Of a stretch of 64,000 bases of DNA, positions 27,754-37,563 are shown in pieces. Made by a program: the position numbers and the translations under genes. The stretch is from Halobacteriovoraceae bacterium (lineage in GTDB: Bacteria > Bdellovibrionota > Bacteriovoracia > Bacteriovoracales > Bacteriovoracaceae), in assembly GCA_002713145.1 (NCBI GenBank), contig PAVS01000011.1, forward strand, positions 124,001 through 188,000, given 5' to 3'. Position 1 is the first letter of the stretch, and each line of letters begins with the position of its first letter. The notes beneath the pieces were generated by a model that saw only the letters and a program-made list of their open reading frames with translations, did not search any database and was not told the origin of the DNA.

Positions 27754-29184
27754 ATGCAATCAATCCAGCGCTTCATCTTAATGGCATTGGCCATCATCAC
27801 CAGTCTAAGTTTTGCCCATGATTCAACGGCCATCAACAAGATGTTTGATAAAAACTGGCAGATCCTAGCGAGTTTTAAAACCAAGGAATTTCACCAAGAC
27901 TTTAAAGAGCTGACTCATCTCAATATCGATATCGCTGGGGTGGATGTTAAAAATAATTATATCGATGTCCTTTTAACCAGTGAAGATTATCAAGTGCTGG
28001 CCAATCTTGGTTATGAACTAGAGATCACTCAAACCAAAGGGATCTCTCGCGGGCCTGATGAAGAATATAAAAATCCTGAAGAGATTGCACTCTTAATGCA
28101 AGAGTTTGCGGATCGCTTTCCTGAAATCACACATAGAGTGTCTATTGGAAAATCATTAGAAGGCAGAGATATTTGGGCGATTAAAATTTCGGATAACCCT
28201 GAAACAACGGAAGCCTCGGAGCCAAGTGTACTTTTCAATTCTATGCACCATGCCCGTGAGATTATGACTCCGGAAGTAGGACTGGATATTATTGAAACAC
28301 TCCTCAATGGATATAACTCTGACGCCAAAATCACCAAATGGATTAATCAATATGAGATCTGGGTTATTCCTATGTTTAACGTGGATGGAAATAATAAGAT
28401 GTGGAATCATGATCGCTGGTGGCGAAAAAATAATCGCGGTGGTTATGGAGTCGATCTCAATAGAAACTATCCAACGGGCTGGAATAAATGTAATGGTTCT
28501 AGTGGATGGAGATCTTCCCAAACTTATCGCGGGGAGAAGCCGGCCAGTGAACCAGAAACTCAGGCCATGATGAATTTCATTGAAACGGTCAGACCTGTTT
28601 TTAATATCTCTTATCATTCTTACAGTGAATTAGTTCTCTACCCTTATGGTTGTTCACCTGAGAGAACCGCAACTAAAGATGTAGTGGAGACCATTGGAAA
28701 AGAGATGGGACGACTACTTGATTACGCCCCAGGTACTCCTTGGGAGCTTTTGTATAATGCAGATGGGGGAGATATTGATTGGATGTATGAACAATATCAA
28801 GTCATCCCTTATGTGATTGAAGTCAACTCAAGAAAGCAAGGTTTTCAACCTGACTATGCTCAGTGGCGGGATAAAACGGTGCAAAGAAATCGAGCGGGTT
28901 GGCAGTATCTCTTGGAGCGATTAGAGCAAACAGGGATTCGTGGTCAGTTGACTCAAAACCAAAAGGCTCTTAGTGATTTCACCATCAATGTGTATAAATT
29001 AGATGGAAATGGAAAGAGAAGTTTTTATTCTCAATACGTGGGACAGAAAACGGGATACTTTCATCTGGTGGTGCAACCGGGAACTTACGAGTTAGAATTT
29101 AACTCAGGAGATACTATCCTTGCTAAGTCTCGCCATACGGTGGCGGATAAACTGGCCCAAATAGCGATTGATATTTCTAACTAG
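27754..29184 (+). CDS. Secreted M14 zinc carboxypeptidase
   Basis: 476 residues with signal peptide (MQSIQRFILMALAIITSLSFA). The catalytic domain (about 100-375) has the zinc ligands His166 and Glu169 (HHAREIM) and His288 (SYHSYSE), the substrate-binding DLNRNYP (about 234-240), and general base Glu356 (YVIEVNS). A C-terminal beta domain of about 90 residues follows. It removes C-terminal residues from peptides outside the cytoplasm, as expected for nutrient scavenging or prey digestion. AAGGGAG precedes ATG. Confidence 0.95.
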   Translation: MQSIQRFILMALAIITSLSFAHDSTAINKMFDKNWQILASFKTKEFHQDFKELTHLNIDIAGVDVKNNYIDVLLTSEDYQVLANLGYELEITQTKGISRGPDEEYKNPEEIALLMQEFADRFPEITHRVSIGKSLEGRDIWAIKISDNPETTEASEPSVLFNSMHHAREIMTPEVGLDIIETLLNGYNSDAKITKWINQYEIWVIPMFNVDGNNKMWNHDRWWRKNNRGGYGVDLNRNYPTGWNKCNGSSGWRSSQTYRGEKPASEPETQAMMNFIETVRPVFNISYHSYSELVLYPYGCSPERTATKDVVETIGKEMGRLLDYAPGTPWELLYNADGGDIDWMYEQYQVIPYVIEVNSRKQGFQPDYAQWRDKTVQRNRAGWQYLLERLEQTGIRGQLTQNQKALSDFTINVYKLDGNGKRSFYSQYVGQKTGYFHLVVQPGTYELEFNSGDTILAKSRHTVADKLAQIAIDISN

Positions 29185-29211
29185 ATAAATATAAAAATTG
29201 AAGGACCGGAC

Positions 29212-29601
29212 ATGGATAAGCCGCTTTTAATTTATGATTCGAAATGCTCTTTTTGCGCTCGTTTTAAACAAGCGCTTGAGTTGATTGATCTAAAAAAACA
29301 AATTGAATTTAAAGATGTCTATGATGAATCGATCTATGTCGAGCATCCGCAATTGGACCAAGATGAATGTCTAGGTGTTGTTCATCTTATCGACGTAGAC
29401 TCTAGTATTTATCGAGGGTCAGAGGTCATAGAGTTCCTGGTAAAAATCTTACCGGGTGTTTCAAAATTTGCATGGCTATTAGAAAATGAAAGTGCAAAAG
29501 CAGCGATGAACGTTTTTTATTCCAAACTCAATGATATGCGAGTGATGAAAAAAAGAAAATGTTATAGCTGTGGAAACCCTAAGAAAAAGAGGAACACCTA
29601 A
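29212..29601 (+). CDS. DCC1-like thiol-disulfide oxidoreductase family protein
   Basis: 129 residues. YDSKCSFC at the N-terminus (Cys12, Cys15) is the signature of the DCC/DUF393 thioredoxin-like family. VHLIDVDSSIYRGSEV fits the next conserved segment. The C-terminus has a second CysxxCys (KCYSCGN) and a basic tail. Redox function is inferred from the family. AAGGACCGGAC precedes ATG. Its TAA overlaps the next ATG (TAATG). Confidence 0.75.
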   Translation: MDKPLLIYDSKCSFCARFKQALELIDLKKQIEFKDVYDESIYVEHPQLDQDECLGVVHLIDVDSSIYRGSEVIEFLVKILPGVSKFAWLLENESAKAAMNVFYSKLNDMRVMKKRKCYSCGNPKKKRNT

Positions 29602-30461
29602 TGAAATCCCTTCTGATCAGTTTATTCATAACTAATATTTGCTTTGCAACTTTTCCTCTGATCGATGTGCAAAATCTTGAGGGTGAATACCTTGAAGGTG
29701 CAGGACGTGCCCATGCGGATAAAGCTTATTATGTGCTCCCGGTGGCAAAAATTCGTCACGAAAATATTGATCTCACTTTTTCTAAAAAAGATAAATCCCT
29801 GGTGATTCAAGATCCCAGTACCTCGGTGGAGCTGGATGTGGATTTATCTTTTCTCAATGTGCTTCAAGCTTTTACATTTAAAAATCTTAATATTAAATCC
29901 ACCAGTAAATTATTTACCATCACCAGTTCAAATTTAGATGTTTATGTGGAACCTAAAAAATATGAAATCGAAGATTTTTTGATCGAAACAGATGTGAGGA
30001 ATATTCCCACCAGTGACGATGACGATATCACTATTTTAGATGGGATTATTTTAAAAGGGCGTCTCTTGGCTGATAAGCTTAATTTTGGTGACTATGACGA
30101 TATCGTCTTTGATTATATGTTGGCGGAAAACCCAGACTTTAAACAAGAATTAAAGCTGCTCTCACAAGCTCTCACCAATAAAGTTATTGCCATTCCTATG
30201 ATTATTCGTCATCTCAATTTTGAAGCGGACAAAGGTAAGCTCTACGGGAAGGCCTTGGTGGATTCCTATATCAATCTATGGTTTCGGGTTTGGGGTGATA
30301 TCAAATCAAATGAAGAAACCCATCAAGTTATTATTCACTTATCCAAGGCAAAACTTGGCATTTTTTCAGTGACAGAAACGGTATTGAAATCAGTGAAAAA
30401 TATGAAGCTAGATAAAGTGTCTGTGGATGTAAAAAAGAGAACCATTACGATTGATTTCTAA
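29601..30461 (+). CDS. Hypothetical exported protein, C-terminus set by inserted element
   Basis: 286 residues with signal peptide (MKSLLISLFITNICFA). The mature part is beta-rich, with repeated Lys/Asp/Ile patterns as in lipid-binding or outer-membrane accessory proteins, but no family is recognised. It is coupled to the DCC1-like gene. The last Phe codon and stop (TTCTAA) come from the left end of the 242-bp element. Without the insertion the frame would continue for about 14 more codons into the convergent PAP2 gene. Confidence 0.7.
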   Translation: MKSLLISLFITNICFATFPLIDVQNLEGEYLEGAGRAHADKAYYVLPVAKIRHENIDLTFSKKDKSLVIQDPSTSVELDVDLSFLNVLQAFTFKNLNIKSTSKLFTITSSNLDVYVEPKKYEIEDFLIETDVRNIPTSDDDDITILDGIILKGRLLADKLNFGDYDDIVFDYMLAENPDFKQELKLLSQALTNKVIAIPMIIRHLNFEADKGKLYGKALVDSYINLWFRVWGDIKSNEETHQVIIHLSKAKLGIFSVTETVLKSVKNMKLDKVSVDVKKRTITIDF

Positions 30462-30699
30462 CCGACCTACTATGCTGAGGATAATAAAGAAAACTCAAAC
30501 TCAAAGACCGAAGCAATAGTGATGCTAACAAGCTGAATTTCAAGAGGTCTTATTTACATTTTTTGTAAAAATGAATTCAATATAAGCTTATAAATGGGGC
30601 AGCTCACTTGCGCCTCGACAAATATACTGACCTCTAACAGCTAGGTGGCTCGTTGCTCAGTTTGAGTTTTCTTTATCCCCACTAAAGTAGGTCGGTTAA
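30458..30699. mobile_element. 242-bp MITE-like element with inverted ends and 9-bp target duplication
   Basis: The ends are imperfect inverted repeats of about 40 bp. Left CTAACCGACCTACTATGCTG and right (complement) TTAACCGACCTACTTTAGTG continue into a shared GATAA...AGAAAACTCAAACT segment with one 3-nt indel. The perfect direct repeat GATTGATTT flanks both sides (30449-30457 and 30700-30708), as left by transposition. No coding region is inside. The element supplies the present stop codons of both convergent neighbour genes. A transcription-stopping cruciform is the alternative, but it does not explain the direct repeats. Confidence 0.75.
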
Positions 30700-31286
30700 G
30701 ATTGATTTTGATGGATTGGTTTCAACTGTGGGAAGAAACGCCCAATAAGCTTTAACACCAGGGTGCTGATCAGTATTCCTAAAAGGGCCCCTACAATTAC
30801 GTCTCCTGGAAAATGCTTGGCCAGATAGACTCGAGAGTAGGCGACTAAACTGGAATAGACATAGAGCAGCCAAATCCAAGAATACTTAGCTTTTAAAAGT
30901 AGAATAAAAAAAGTCATAATCGCAAAGCTATTTGAAGCATGAGATGAGACAAATCCAAATTTTCCACCCCAACATTTTTTTCCGGCCAAGTTTACACTGT
31001 CCTTTAATGCTTCTTGATGACAGGGTCTTAACCTTTCAAAATTATCTTTAAACACACGGGTTGAGATAGAGTCACTCAAACCAAAAGCGAGAACCAGTGC
31101 GAAAAAAAGTCCTATGAATTTTTTATGATAGACTTTACTCGCTAGAGCGCAAAGCGCCATTAAAACTAGGATCATAAAGTATTTATTATAAGAGATATAC
31201 AACATGAATTGATCTAACCACTCGTTATGAAGTGAGTTTAGATAAACAAAGAGTTTGGTATCAATTTCATTAAGAGTTTGAATCAT
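30696..31286 (-). CDS. PAP2-family membrane phosphatase
   Basis: 196 residues with about six membrane segments. The three PAP2 phosphatase motifs are KDNFERLRP (about 79-87), SSHAS (about 114-118) and SRVYLAKHFPGD (about 151-162). It probably removes phosphate from an isoprenoid or lipid phosphate at the membrane. The gene upstream encodes a polyprenyl-phosphate mannosyltransferase, so lipid-carrier recycling is plausible. Its stop codon comes from the inserted element; restoring the pre-insertion sequence would give the same protein end. Confidence 0.9.
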   Translation of the reverse strand: MIQTLNEIDTKLFVYLNSLHNEWLDQFMLYISYNKYFMILVLMALCALASKVYHKKFIGLFFALVLAFGLSDSISTRVFKDNFERLRPCHQEALKDSVNLAGKKCWGGKFGFVSSHASNSFAIMTFFILLLKAKYSWIWLLYVYSSLVAYSRVYLAKHFPGDVIVGALLGILISTLVLKLIGRFFPQLKPIHQNQS

Positions 31287-32005
31287 AAGCGATTAAATAT
31301 TTTCCTGATTCTCAGCATGATCACTGCAAAGACCGCTTCTTTAACAATCGAGCCACTCATCTTTGATTGCCCATCCCGTCTTTCTGTGAAAATAATAGGC
31401 ACTTCTTTAATACTTTTTCCCATGGCCCAAAGTTTGAAATTAAGTTCTACTTGAAAAGAGTAGCCATTAGAAAAAATACGATTGAGATTCAGGGCCTCAA
31501 GAGAGCTGCGTTTAAAACATTTAAAGCCACCGGTGACATCCAGCACTTTTATGCCGGTGATAAAGCGGGTATAGATACTGGCGCAATAGGAGAGCAGCAG
31601 TCTTCTAAAAGGCCAGTTGATAATACGAATGCCATCAATATAACGGGAACCAATCACCAGATCATGGGTTTTCGCCGCTTCAATAAGTCTTGCCACGTCT
31701 TTGGGGTCATGAGAAAAATCACAATCCATCTCCAGCACATATTGATAATCCCGCTCCAGGGCCCATTTAAAACCGGTGATATAAGCAGTTCCGAGACCCT
31801 GTTTTCCAGAGCGCTCAATCATATAAATATTGGGGTGAGTGGTTTGAAATTTCTTGACGACGTCAGCGGTGCCATCCGGGGAGCCATCTTCAATAATGAG
31901 GATATGAATATCCGGATATAATCCAAGTAGCGTGGTGAGCATGCGCTCAATATTGAGGATCTCATTATAAGTAGGAATAATGATAAGGGCGTTTGAATAA
32001 CTCAT
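31283..32005 (-). CDS. Polyprenol-phosphate mannosyltransferase-like GT2
   Basis: 240 residues, GT-A fold. IIIPTYNE at the start, EDGSPDGT, MDCDFSHDP (the DxD metal site), and GSRYIDG with RRDGQSKMSG near the end match dolichol/polyprenol-phosphate mannose synthases. It transfers mannose from GDP-mannose to a lipid carrier on the cytoplasmic face. manC and manA in this window supply the donor. No C-terminal membrane domain. It overlaps the PAP2 gene by 4 nt and directly follows metF. Confidence 0.88.
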   Translation of the reverse strand: MSYSNALIIIPTYNEILNIERMLTTLLGLYPDIHILIIEDGSPDGTADVVKKFQTTHPNIYMIERSGKQGLGTAYITGFKWALERDYQYVLEMDCDFSHDPKDVARLIEAAKTHDLVIGSRYIDGIRIINWPFRRLLLSYCASIYTRFITGIKVLDVTGGFKCFKRSSLEALNLNRIFSNGYSFQVELNFKLWAMGKSIKEVPIIFTERRDGQSKMSGSIVKEAVFAVIMLRIRKIFNRL

Positions 32006-32965
32006 TTAAAAAATCTCTTTTGCGATTTGCACCACATCATCACTTTTTCCCATGGAATAGTAGTGGATACACGGTGCCCCTCGCTCTTTAAGCTCTTTTG
32101 ATTGCTGGATCGCCCACTCAACCCCTACTTTTTTAATATCCTCTTTATTTTTACAGTCTTCTACCGCAGCTACCAGATCATCTGGCAGATCAATATGAAA
32201 AATACTGGGAAGAATAGTGAGTTGTCTGGCGGTCTTTAAGGATTTTAATCCTGGGATGATAGGAATATTAATTCCTGCGTCCCGACAGCGAGCTACAAAA
32301 TCAAAATATTTATTATTATCAAAAAACATCTGGGTCACAATATACTCCGCACCCATCTCGACTTTTTGTTTCAGGTATTTTAAATCAGTTTGAAAATTCG
32401 GCGCTTCAAAATGCTTTTCTGGATAGCCAGCGACACCAATACAAAAATCAGTGGGATAAGCATTCTCTATTTCGCTGGAGAGATACTTTCCTTTATTCAT
32501 ATTATTAATTTGTTCAATCAGCTCTGTAGCATAAGAGTGGCCGCCATCTGTGGGAGCAAAACGATTTTCTGATTTAATCGCATCACCGCGAAGGGCCAAC
32601 ACATTATCAATGCCTAAAAATTGCAGATCAATCAGAGCATTTTCAGTTTCTTCTTTCGTAAAGCCACCACAGATAATATGGGGAACCGTATCCACATGAA
32701 ATTTATTCATAAGAGCGGCACAGATACCAACGGTACCCGGACGCTTTTTAATGCTGATTTTTTCTAATAGACCATTTTCTCTTTTTTTATACTGAAATTC
32801 TTCCCGGTGATAAGTGACGTTTATGAATTTCGGGTCAAACTCCATCAGGGGTTCAATTTCATTGAAAAGAGATTGCACCCCATGCCCTTTCATTGGAGGC
32901 AAGATTTCTATTGAAAAAAGTGTTTTACCTTTAGCGTTTTGAATATGATCGACAATCTTTGTCAT
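32006..32965 (-). CDS. metF: 5,10-methylenetetrahydrofolate reductase
   Basis: 319 residues, a TIM-barrel flavoprotein. FSIEILPP near the N-terminus holds the catalytic Glu, followed by the NVTYH, ALRGD and IVTQMFFDN landmarks and PGLKSL. It reduces methylene-THF to methyl-THF, the methyl donor for MetH. The gene lies 9 nt after metH in one operon, a logical pairing. Confidence 0.95.
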   Translation of the reverse strand: MTKIVDHIQNAKGKTLFSIEILPPMKGHGVQSLFNEIEPLMEFDPKFINVTYHREEFQYKKRENGLLEKISIKKRPGTVGICAALMNKFHVDTVPHIICGGFTKEETENALIDLQFLGIDNVLALRGDAIKSENRFAPTDGGHSYATELIEQINNMNKGKYLSSEIENAYPTDFCIGVAGYPEKHFEAPNFQTDLKYLKQKVEMGAEYIVTQMFFDNNKYFDFVARCRDAGINIPIIPGLKSLKTARQLTILPSIFHIDLPDDLVAAVEDCKNKEDIKKVGVEWAIQQSKELKERGAPCIHYYSMGKSDDVVQIAKEIF

Positions 32966-32974
32966 AATACTTTC

Positions 32975-35900
32975 CTAATTATAATTCAGAAGTGGTCGCA
33001 ACCATTTCTCACAGGCTTCAACGCTCAAGTCTTTTCTTTTAGCATAGTCCAAAACTTGGTCTTTTTCTACTTTTCCCACATTAAAATATTTAGCTTCTGG
33101 GTGGGCAAAATACCAGCCGCTGACACTGGAGGCAGGCAACATAGCACAGCTCTCGGTGAGCTCAACTCCAATGCTCTTAGCATCGAGTAGTTTAAATAAT
33201 TTTTGCTTCTCTGAGTGGTCCGGACAAGCGGCGTAGCCAGGAGCAGGACGGATGCCTTTGTATTTCTCTTTGATCAGATCAATTTTAGAGAGACTCTCAC
33301 CTTTGGCGTATCCCCAAAGCTCACTGCGAACATATTCGTGCATAAATTCAGCAAAAGCTTCGGCCAATCTGTCGGCCAGGGATTTAAGCATAATTTGAGC
33401 AAAATCATCATCGGGAAATTGCTCGATCACTTTTTCCAGACCCAAGCCTGACGTCACCACAAATGCTCCCAAATAATCGTTGGTAGGAGCGATATAATCG
33501 GAAAGAGAGCGGTTGCGAGAATGCTCTTCTTGCATTTTTCGCTGGGACCTCAGCATGCAAAGAGTTTCTACTTGTTTATTATTTTCATCGAATAAATGGA
33601 TATCATCATTTTTGCTTTTAGCTTTAAAAAATCCCACTTTAGCTTTGTTTAGTTGCAGATCCGCTTTTAAAAGAATCTCTAGATAATGATTAGCGTCAGC
33701 AAAAAGTTTTTTCGCTTCTTCCCCATACTTCTCAGACTCTAGAATTTGGGGATAAGCCCCTTGCATGCGCCAGCTACTAAAAAAAGGTGTCCAGTCGATA
33801 TAGGGAATAATTTTTTCAAGTGGGATATCACTGAATTCTTTGACTCCAATAAAGCTAGGCTTAGTCGCAGTGTAGTGATCCCATTCTATTTCATATTTAT
33901 TGGCGCGGGCATCTGCTAAACTGATAGTCTCATAAGCACGCCCTTCTCCATGGCGCTCACGCATTTTTTGATACTGCTCTTTGGTCTCAGTGTGAATCTT
34001 TTCTGGATTGCTTAAAAGCATCTGCGCCACCGGAACCGATTTGGATGCATCAGCGATATGAACAATCGTCCCCTCATAATGAGGATCCACTTTTACAGCA
34101 GTATGAATTCTAGAAGTCGTAGCCCCTCCTACCAAAAGGGGTTTATTAAACTTTTGTCGCTGCATCTCAGAAGCGACATCCACCATTTCATCCAGACTCG
34201 GAGTGATCAAACCGGAGAGCCCGATAATATCCACATCTTCTTCGATAGCTTTTTTAAGAATGTCTTCGCAAGGGACCATAACTCCCATATCAATAATTTC
34301 AAAATTATTACAACCCAGCACCACTGATACGATATTCTTACCAATATCGTGAACATCTCCTTTAACCGTGGCCATGAGAATTTTTCCTTGGCTTTTTTGT
34401 CCCTCTGATTTTTCCGCTTCAATATAAGGATTAAGATAGGCTACTGCTTTTTTCATCACCCGGGCGGATTTTACCACTTGAGGCAAAAACATTTTTCCCG
34501 CCCCAAAAAGCTCTCCCACAATATTCATCCCGTCCATCAGTGGTCCTTCGATCACTTCCAGAGGTTTATCAAATTTTTGGCGAGCCTCTTCCACATCTTC
34601 TTCGATAAATTCTGTAATGCCTTTCACTAGCGCATGAGAGAGGCGCTCATTCACATCTGCTTCTCGCCAAGTGAGATCAACGGTTTTCTTTTTACCAGTT
34701 GCCGTCACGGTTTGAGCGAACTCTAAAAGTTTCTCTGTGGCATCAGGGTTTTTATTGAGAATCACATCTTCACAATGATCACGCAGCTTTTTGGGGATTT
34801 CATCGTAAACTTCCAACATACCGGGGTTCACAATCCCCATGTCCATGCCTGCTTGTATGGCATGAAAAAGAAAAACCGAATGCATGGCTTCTCGAACCGT
34901 ATTATTCCCGCGAAAAGAAAAAGAAAGATTGGAAACGCCACCACTGACTTTGGCATGGGGGAGGTTTTCTTTAATCCAACGAGTGGCATTGATAAAATCC
35001 ACTCCATAATTATTATGTTCATCAATACCTGTGGCGATGGCCAAAATATTGGGATCAAAAATTATATCTTGAGCTGGGAAATTTATTTTCTCAGTTAAAA
35101 GTTTATAGGCCCGAGCGCATATTTCAATCTTGCGCTCAAAATTATCCGCTTGCCCTTTTTCATCAAAGGCCATGACCACCACCGCAGCACCATAACGTCT
35201 GATCATCTTAGCGTGACGTAAGAATTCTTCTTCCCCTTCTTTAAGGGAAATGGAGTTCACCACCGCTTTTCCTTGCACGCATTTTAGACCCGCTTCAATG
35301 ATTTCAAATTTTGACGAGTCAATCATAAGAGGGATGCGGGAAATTTCCGGCTCACTGGCAATCAGATTGAGAAAACGCACCATGGCTTTTTTCCCATCAA
35401 TCATCCCGTCATCCATATTCACATCAAGAATCTGAGCGCCCCCTTGCACTTGATCCAGCGCCACACTAAGAGCGTCATCAAAGCGCTCTTCTGAAATCAT
35501 TTTTTTAAACTTAGTTGAACCTGCAATATTGGTCCGCTCACCCACATTTACAAAATTTAATTCCGGAGTCAGGGTCAAAGGCTCAAGGCCTGAGAGATGC
35601 ATGAGTGTGTCAGCAGCAGGAATTTTGCGCGCTTGATATTTCTCTACACGCTCGGCAATCGCTTTTATATGCGCGTCTGTGGTTCCACAACCCCCGCCGA
35701 TAATATTGATAAAGCCATCTTTTAAATACCCCTCAATAATATCTGCCATCTCTTCTGGGGTTTGATCATATTCTCCAAACTCATTAGGAAGACCTGCGTT
35801 GGGGTGAGCAGAGATACCAAAAGGAGCTTTCTCGCTTAAGGTTTTAATATATGGGCGCATTAGATCTGCACCTAGAGCACAGTTCACTCCAATACTTAAA

Positions 35901-36580
35901 AGTGGCATATGAGAAACTGAATTAAGAAAAGCTTCAATAGTCTGCCCGGAGAGAGTTCTCCCACTGGCATCGGTAATGGTTCCTGAAACCATCACCGGTA
36001 ACATGGGTTTATTCTTTTCTTCAAAATATTCTTCAATGGCAAAAAGAGCGGCTTTACAATTAAGGGTATCAAAAACGGTTTCAACCAGAAGGTAATCAAC
36101 GCCCCCATCCACCAGACCGCTGACTTGTTCTTTATAGGCCAGTTTGAGTTCATCAAAACTCACCGCTCGAAAACCTGGATCATTCACGTCCGGTGAGATA
36201 CTTGCCGTTCGATTGGTAGGGCCAATGGAGCCTGCAACAAAGCGTGGTTTATCAGCCGTTGTAAATTTATCAGCTGCAACTCTTGCAAGTTTAGCGGATT
36301 CAAGGTTGAGCTCATACACCAAGCTTTCCATATTATAATCTGCCATGGCAATCGAGGTGCCAGAGAAGGTATTGGTTTCAATAATGTCAGCCCCGGCAGC
36401 CAAATATTTTTCATGAATCTCCGAGATCACCTCCGGCTTAGTCAGAGAGAGCAGATCATTATTCCCCTTGAGCGAGGTAGGATAATCCTTAAATCGCTCA
36501 CCGCGATAATCATTTTCAGAGAGTTTATATCTTTGAATCATGGTGCCCATCGCACCGTCTAATACTAGAATTTTTTGCAA
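32975..36580 (-). CDS. metH: Cobalamin-dependent methionine synthase, one zinc Cys altered
   Basis: 1201 residues with all MetH modules: homocysteine domain (1-320), folate domain (about 345-600), cobalamin domain with DVHDIGKN, and the C-terminal SAM-reactivation domain ([12 protein letters not shown]). It methylates homocysteine using methyl-THF and B12. E. coli MetH binds zinc by Cys247, Cys310 and Cys311. Cys234 (VNCALG) is present here, but the expected GGCCGTT reads GGGCGTT, so residue 297 is Gly and only Cys298 remains. The start is TTG with GAGG 6 nt upstream. No B12 or SAM riboswitch fits in the short leader. Confidence 0.96.
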   Translation of the reverse strand: MQKILVLDGAMGTMIQRYKLSENDYRGERFKDYPTSLKGNNDLLSLTKPEVISEIHEKYLAAGADIIETNTFSGTSIAMADYNMESLVYELNLESAKLARVAADKFTTADKPRFVAGSIGPTNRTASISPDVNDPGFRAVSFDELKLAYKEQVSGLVDGGVDYLLVETVFDTLNCKAALFAIEEYFEEKNKPMLPVMVSGTITDASGRTLSGQTIEAFLNSVSHMPLLSIGVNCALGADLMRPYIKTLSEKAPFGISAHPNAGLPNEFGEYDQTPEEMADIIEGYLKDGFINIIGGGCGTTDAHIKAIAERVEKYQARKIPAADTLMHLSGLEPLTLTPELNFVNVGERTNIAGSTKFKKMISEERFDDALSVALDQVQGGAQILDVNMDDGMIDGKKAMVRFLNLIASEPEISRIPLMIDSSKFEIIEAGLKCVQGKAVVNSISLKEGEEEFLRHAKMIRRYGAAVVVMAFDEKGQADNFERKIEICARAYKLLTEKINFPAQDIIFDPNILAIATGIDEHNNYGVDFINATRWIKENLPHAKVSGGVSNLSFSFRGNNTVREAMHSVFLFHAIQAGMDMGIVNPGMLEVYDEIPKKLRDHCEDVILNKNPDATEKLLEFAQTVTATGKKKTVDLTWREADVNERLSHALVKGITEFIEEDVEEARQKFDKPLEVIEGPLMDGMNIVGELFGAGKMFLPQVVKSARVMKKAVAYLNPYIEAEKSEGQKSQGKILMATVKGDVHDIGKNIVSVVLGCNNFEIIDMGVMVPCEDILKKAIEEDVDIIGLSGLITPSLDEMVDVASEMQRQKFNKPLLVGGATTSRIHTAVKVDPHYEGTIVHIADASKSVPVAQMLLSNPEKIHTETKEQYQKMRERHGEGRAYETISLADARANKYEIEWDHYTATKPSFIGVKEFSDIPLEKIIPYIDWTPFFSSWRMQGAYPQILESEKYGEEAKKLFADANHYLEILLKADLQLNKAKVGFFKAKSKNDDIHLFDENNKQVETLCMLRSQRKMQEEHSRNRSLSDYIAPTNDYLGAFVVTSGLGLEKVIEQFPDDDFAQIMLKSLADRLAEAFAEFMHEYVRSELWGYAKGESLSKIDLIKEKYKGIRPAPGYAACPDHSEKQKLFKLLDAKSIGVELTESCAMLPASSVSGWYFAHPEAKYFNVGKVEKDQVLDYAKRKDLSVEACEKWLRPLLNYN

Positions 36581-36606
36581 AATAGGCCTCGTTTTGTGAT
36601 CTCATT

Positions 36607-36635
36607 AGTGTATAAATTATTGAGTTTCTTTGCAA
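36607..36635 (-). promoter_or_regulatory. Possible promoter of metH
   Basis: Minus strand TTGCAA (36635-36630), 17-nt spacer, TACACT (36612-36607). Start expected near 36600, about 20 nt before the TTG start codon. Confidence 0.35.
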
Positions 36636-36675
36636 TGGAACTTTCAAGCCTGAAGCGAATCTGGTAGAAATACTT

Positions 36676-37563
36676 ATGGCAAAAATAGTAAAATTGACTC
36701 CCTATGTTAGCGAAACAGTCTGGGGAGGGGATAAGCTTAAGCAAATAAAAAATCTTGATGCAACAAATCCTGTGGGGGAAACTTGGGAAGTCGCCAGCTT
36801 AGGTGAAAAATCCAGTTGTATAAATAATATCAAACTCAGTGAATTGGTTGATCTTAGCTATCTCGTGAAATTTATCGATACTACTAAAAACCTCTCCATC
36901 CAGGTGCATCCAGATGACGAGATGGCCGCGGAGCTAGAGAATAGCAAAGGCAAAACTGAATGCTGGTATATCATGGGCGCAGAAGAGGGAGCTGGGATCT
37001 ATCTTGGCTTTAAGCCCAATATTACTCGCAAAGAATTTTTTACCGCAGTGGAAAACGGTTTGGCGGTTGATAAATATTTAAATTTTATTCCCGTCGCTAG
37101 AGGGGACTTTTTTGTTGTTCCCGGTGGAAGTATTCATGCTATTGGTAGCGGCATTACATTGTGTGAAGTACAACAAGCCAGTGGTATCACTTATCGAGTG
37201 TGGGATTGGAATCGTATGGGACTTGATGGTGAGCCTCGAGAGCTGCATATTGATAAAGCCAAGCAAGTGACTAACTTTGAAGAAGCTCATAATCAAAAAC
37301 TACAAGAGTTTAAAAATCTGCAAGTGGAAAGTGGCATTTTTAAACTCATTGAGCATGCTGATTTTAAAGTACAGTTTTTTGGCCAAATTATGCCTAAAAA
37401 TTTAAGTTTGAATCTTAAGGCTAAAGATAGTTTGATCGTTCTAGACGGAGAGTTGGAGGGTGATATTAAACTCTCGTCTTTTGAGTCTGCCATAGTTATG
37501 GAAGCGGGAACACTAGAATTTAAAATTAATAAGACTTCAACCTTTATGGTGGTGAGTGAATAG
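36676..37563 (+). CDS. manA: Mannose-6-phosphate isomerase, class I
   Basis: 295 residues, the short bacterial type-I form. It interconverts fructose-6-phosphate and mannose-6-phosphate for GDP-mannose synthesis. The zinc site is seen in LSIQVHPDDE (about 75-84) and PGGSIHAIGSG; GETWEV and the WDWNR motif also match. No Shine-Dalgarno precedes the ATG. The 3' end overlaps the convergent alcohol dehydrogenase gene by 27 nt. Confidence 0.93.
   Translation: MAKIVKLTPYVSETVWGGDKLKQIKNLDATNPVGETWEVASLGEKSSCINNIKLSELVDLSYLVKFIDTTKNLSIQVHPDDEMAAELENSKGKTECWYIMGAEEGAGIYLGFKPNITRKEFFTAVENGLAVDKYLNFIPVARGDFFVVPGGSIHAIGSGITLCEVQQASGITYRVWDWNRMGLDGEPRELHIDKAKQVTNFEEAHNQKLQEFKNLQVESGIFKLIEHADFKVQFFGQIMPKNLSLNLKAKDSLIVLDGELEGDIKLSSFESAIVMEAGTLEFKINKTSTFMVVSE

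Noticed and set aside
30458-30699. Integron attC site or terminator for the inverted repeat
   Set aside because: Flanking genes are convergent, the core sites do not match attC, and the 9-bp direct repeats point to insertion.
36581-36675. B12 or SAM riboswitch before metH
   Set aside because: The gap is only 95 nt and shared by two promoters; no conserved box is visible.
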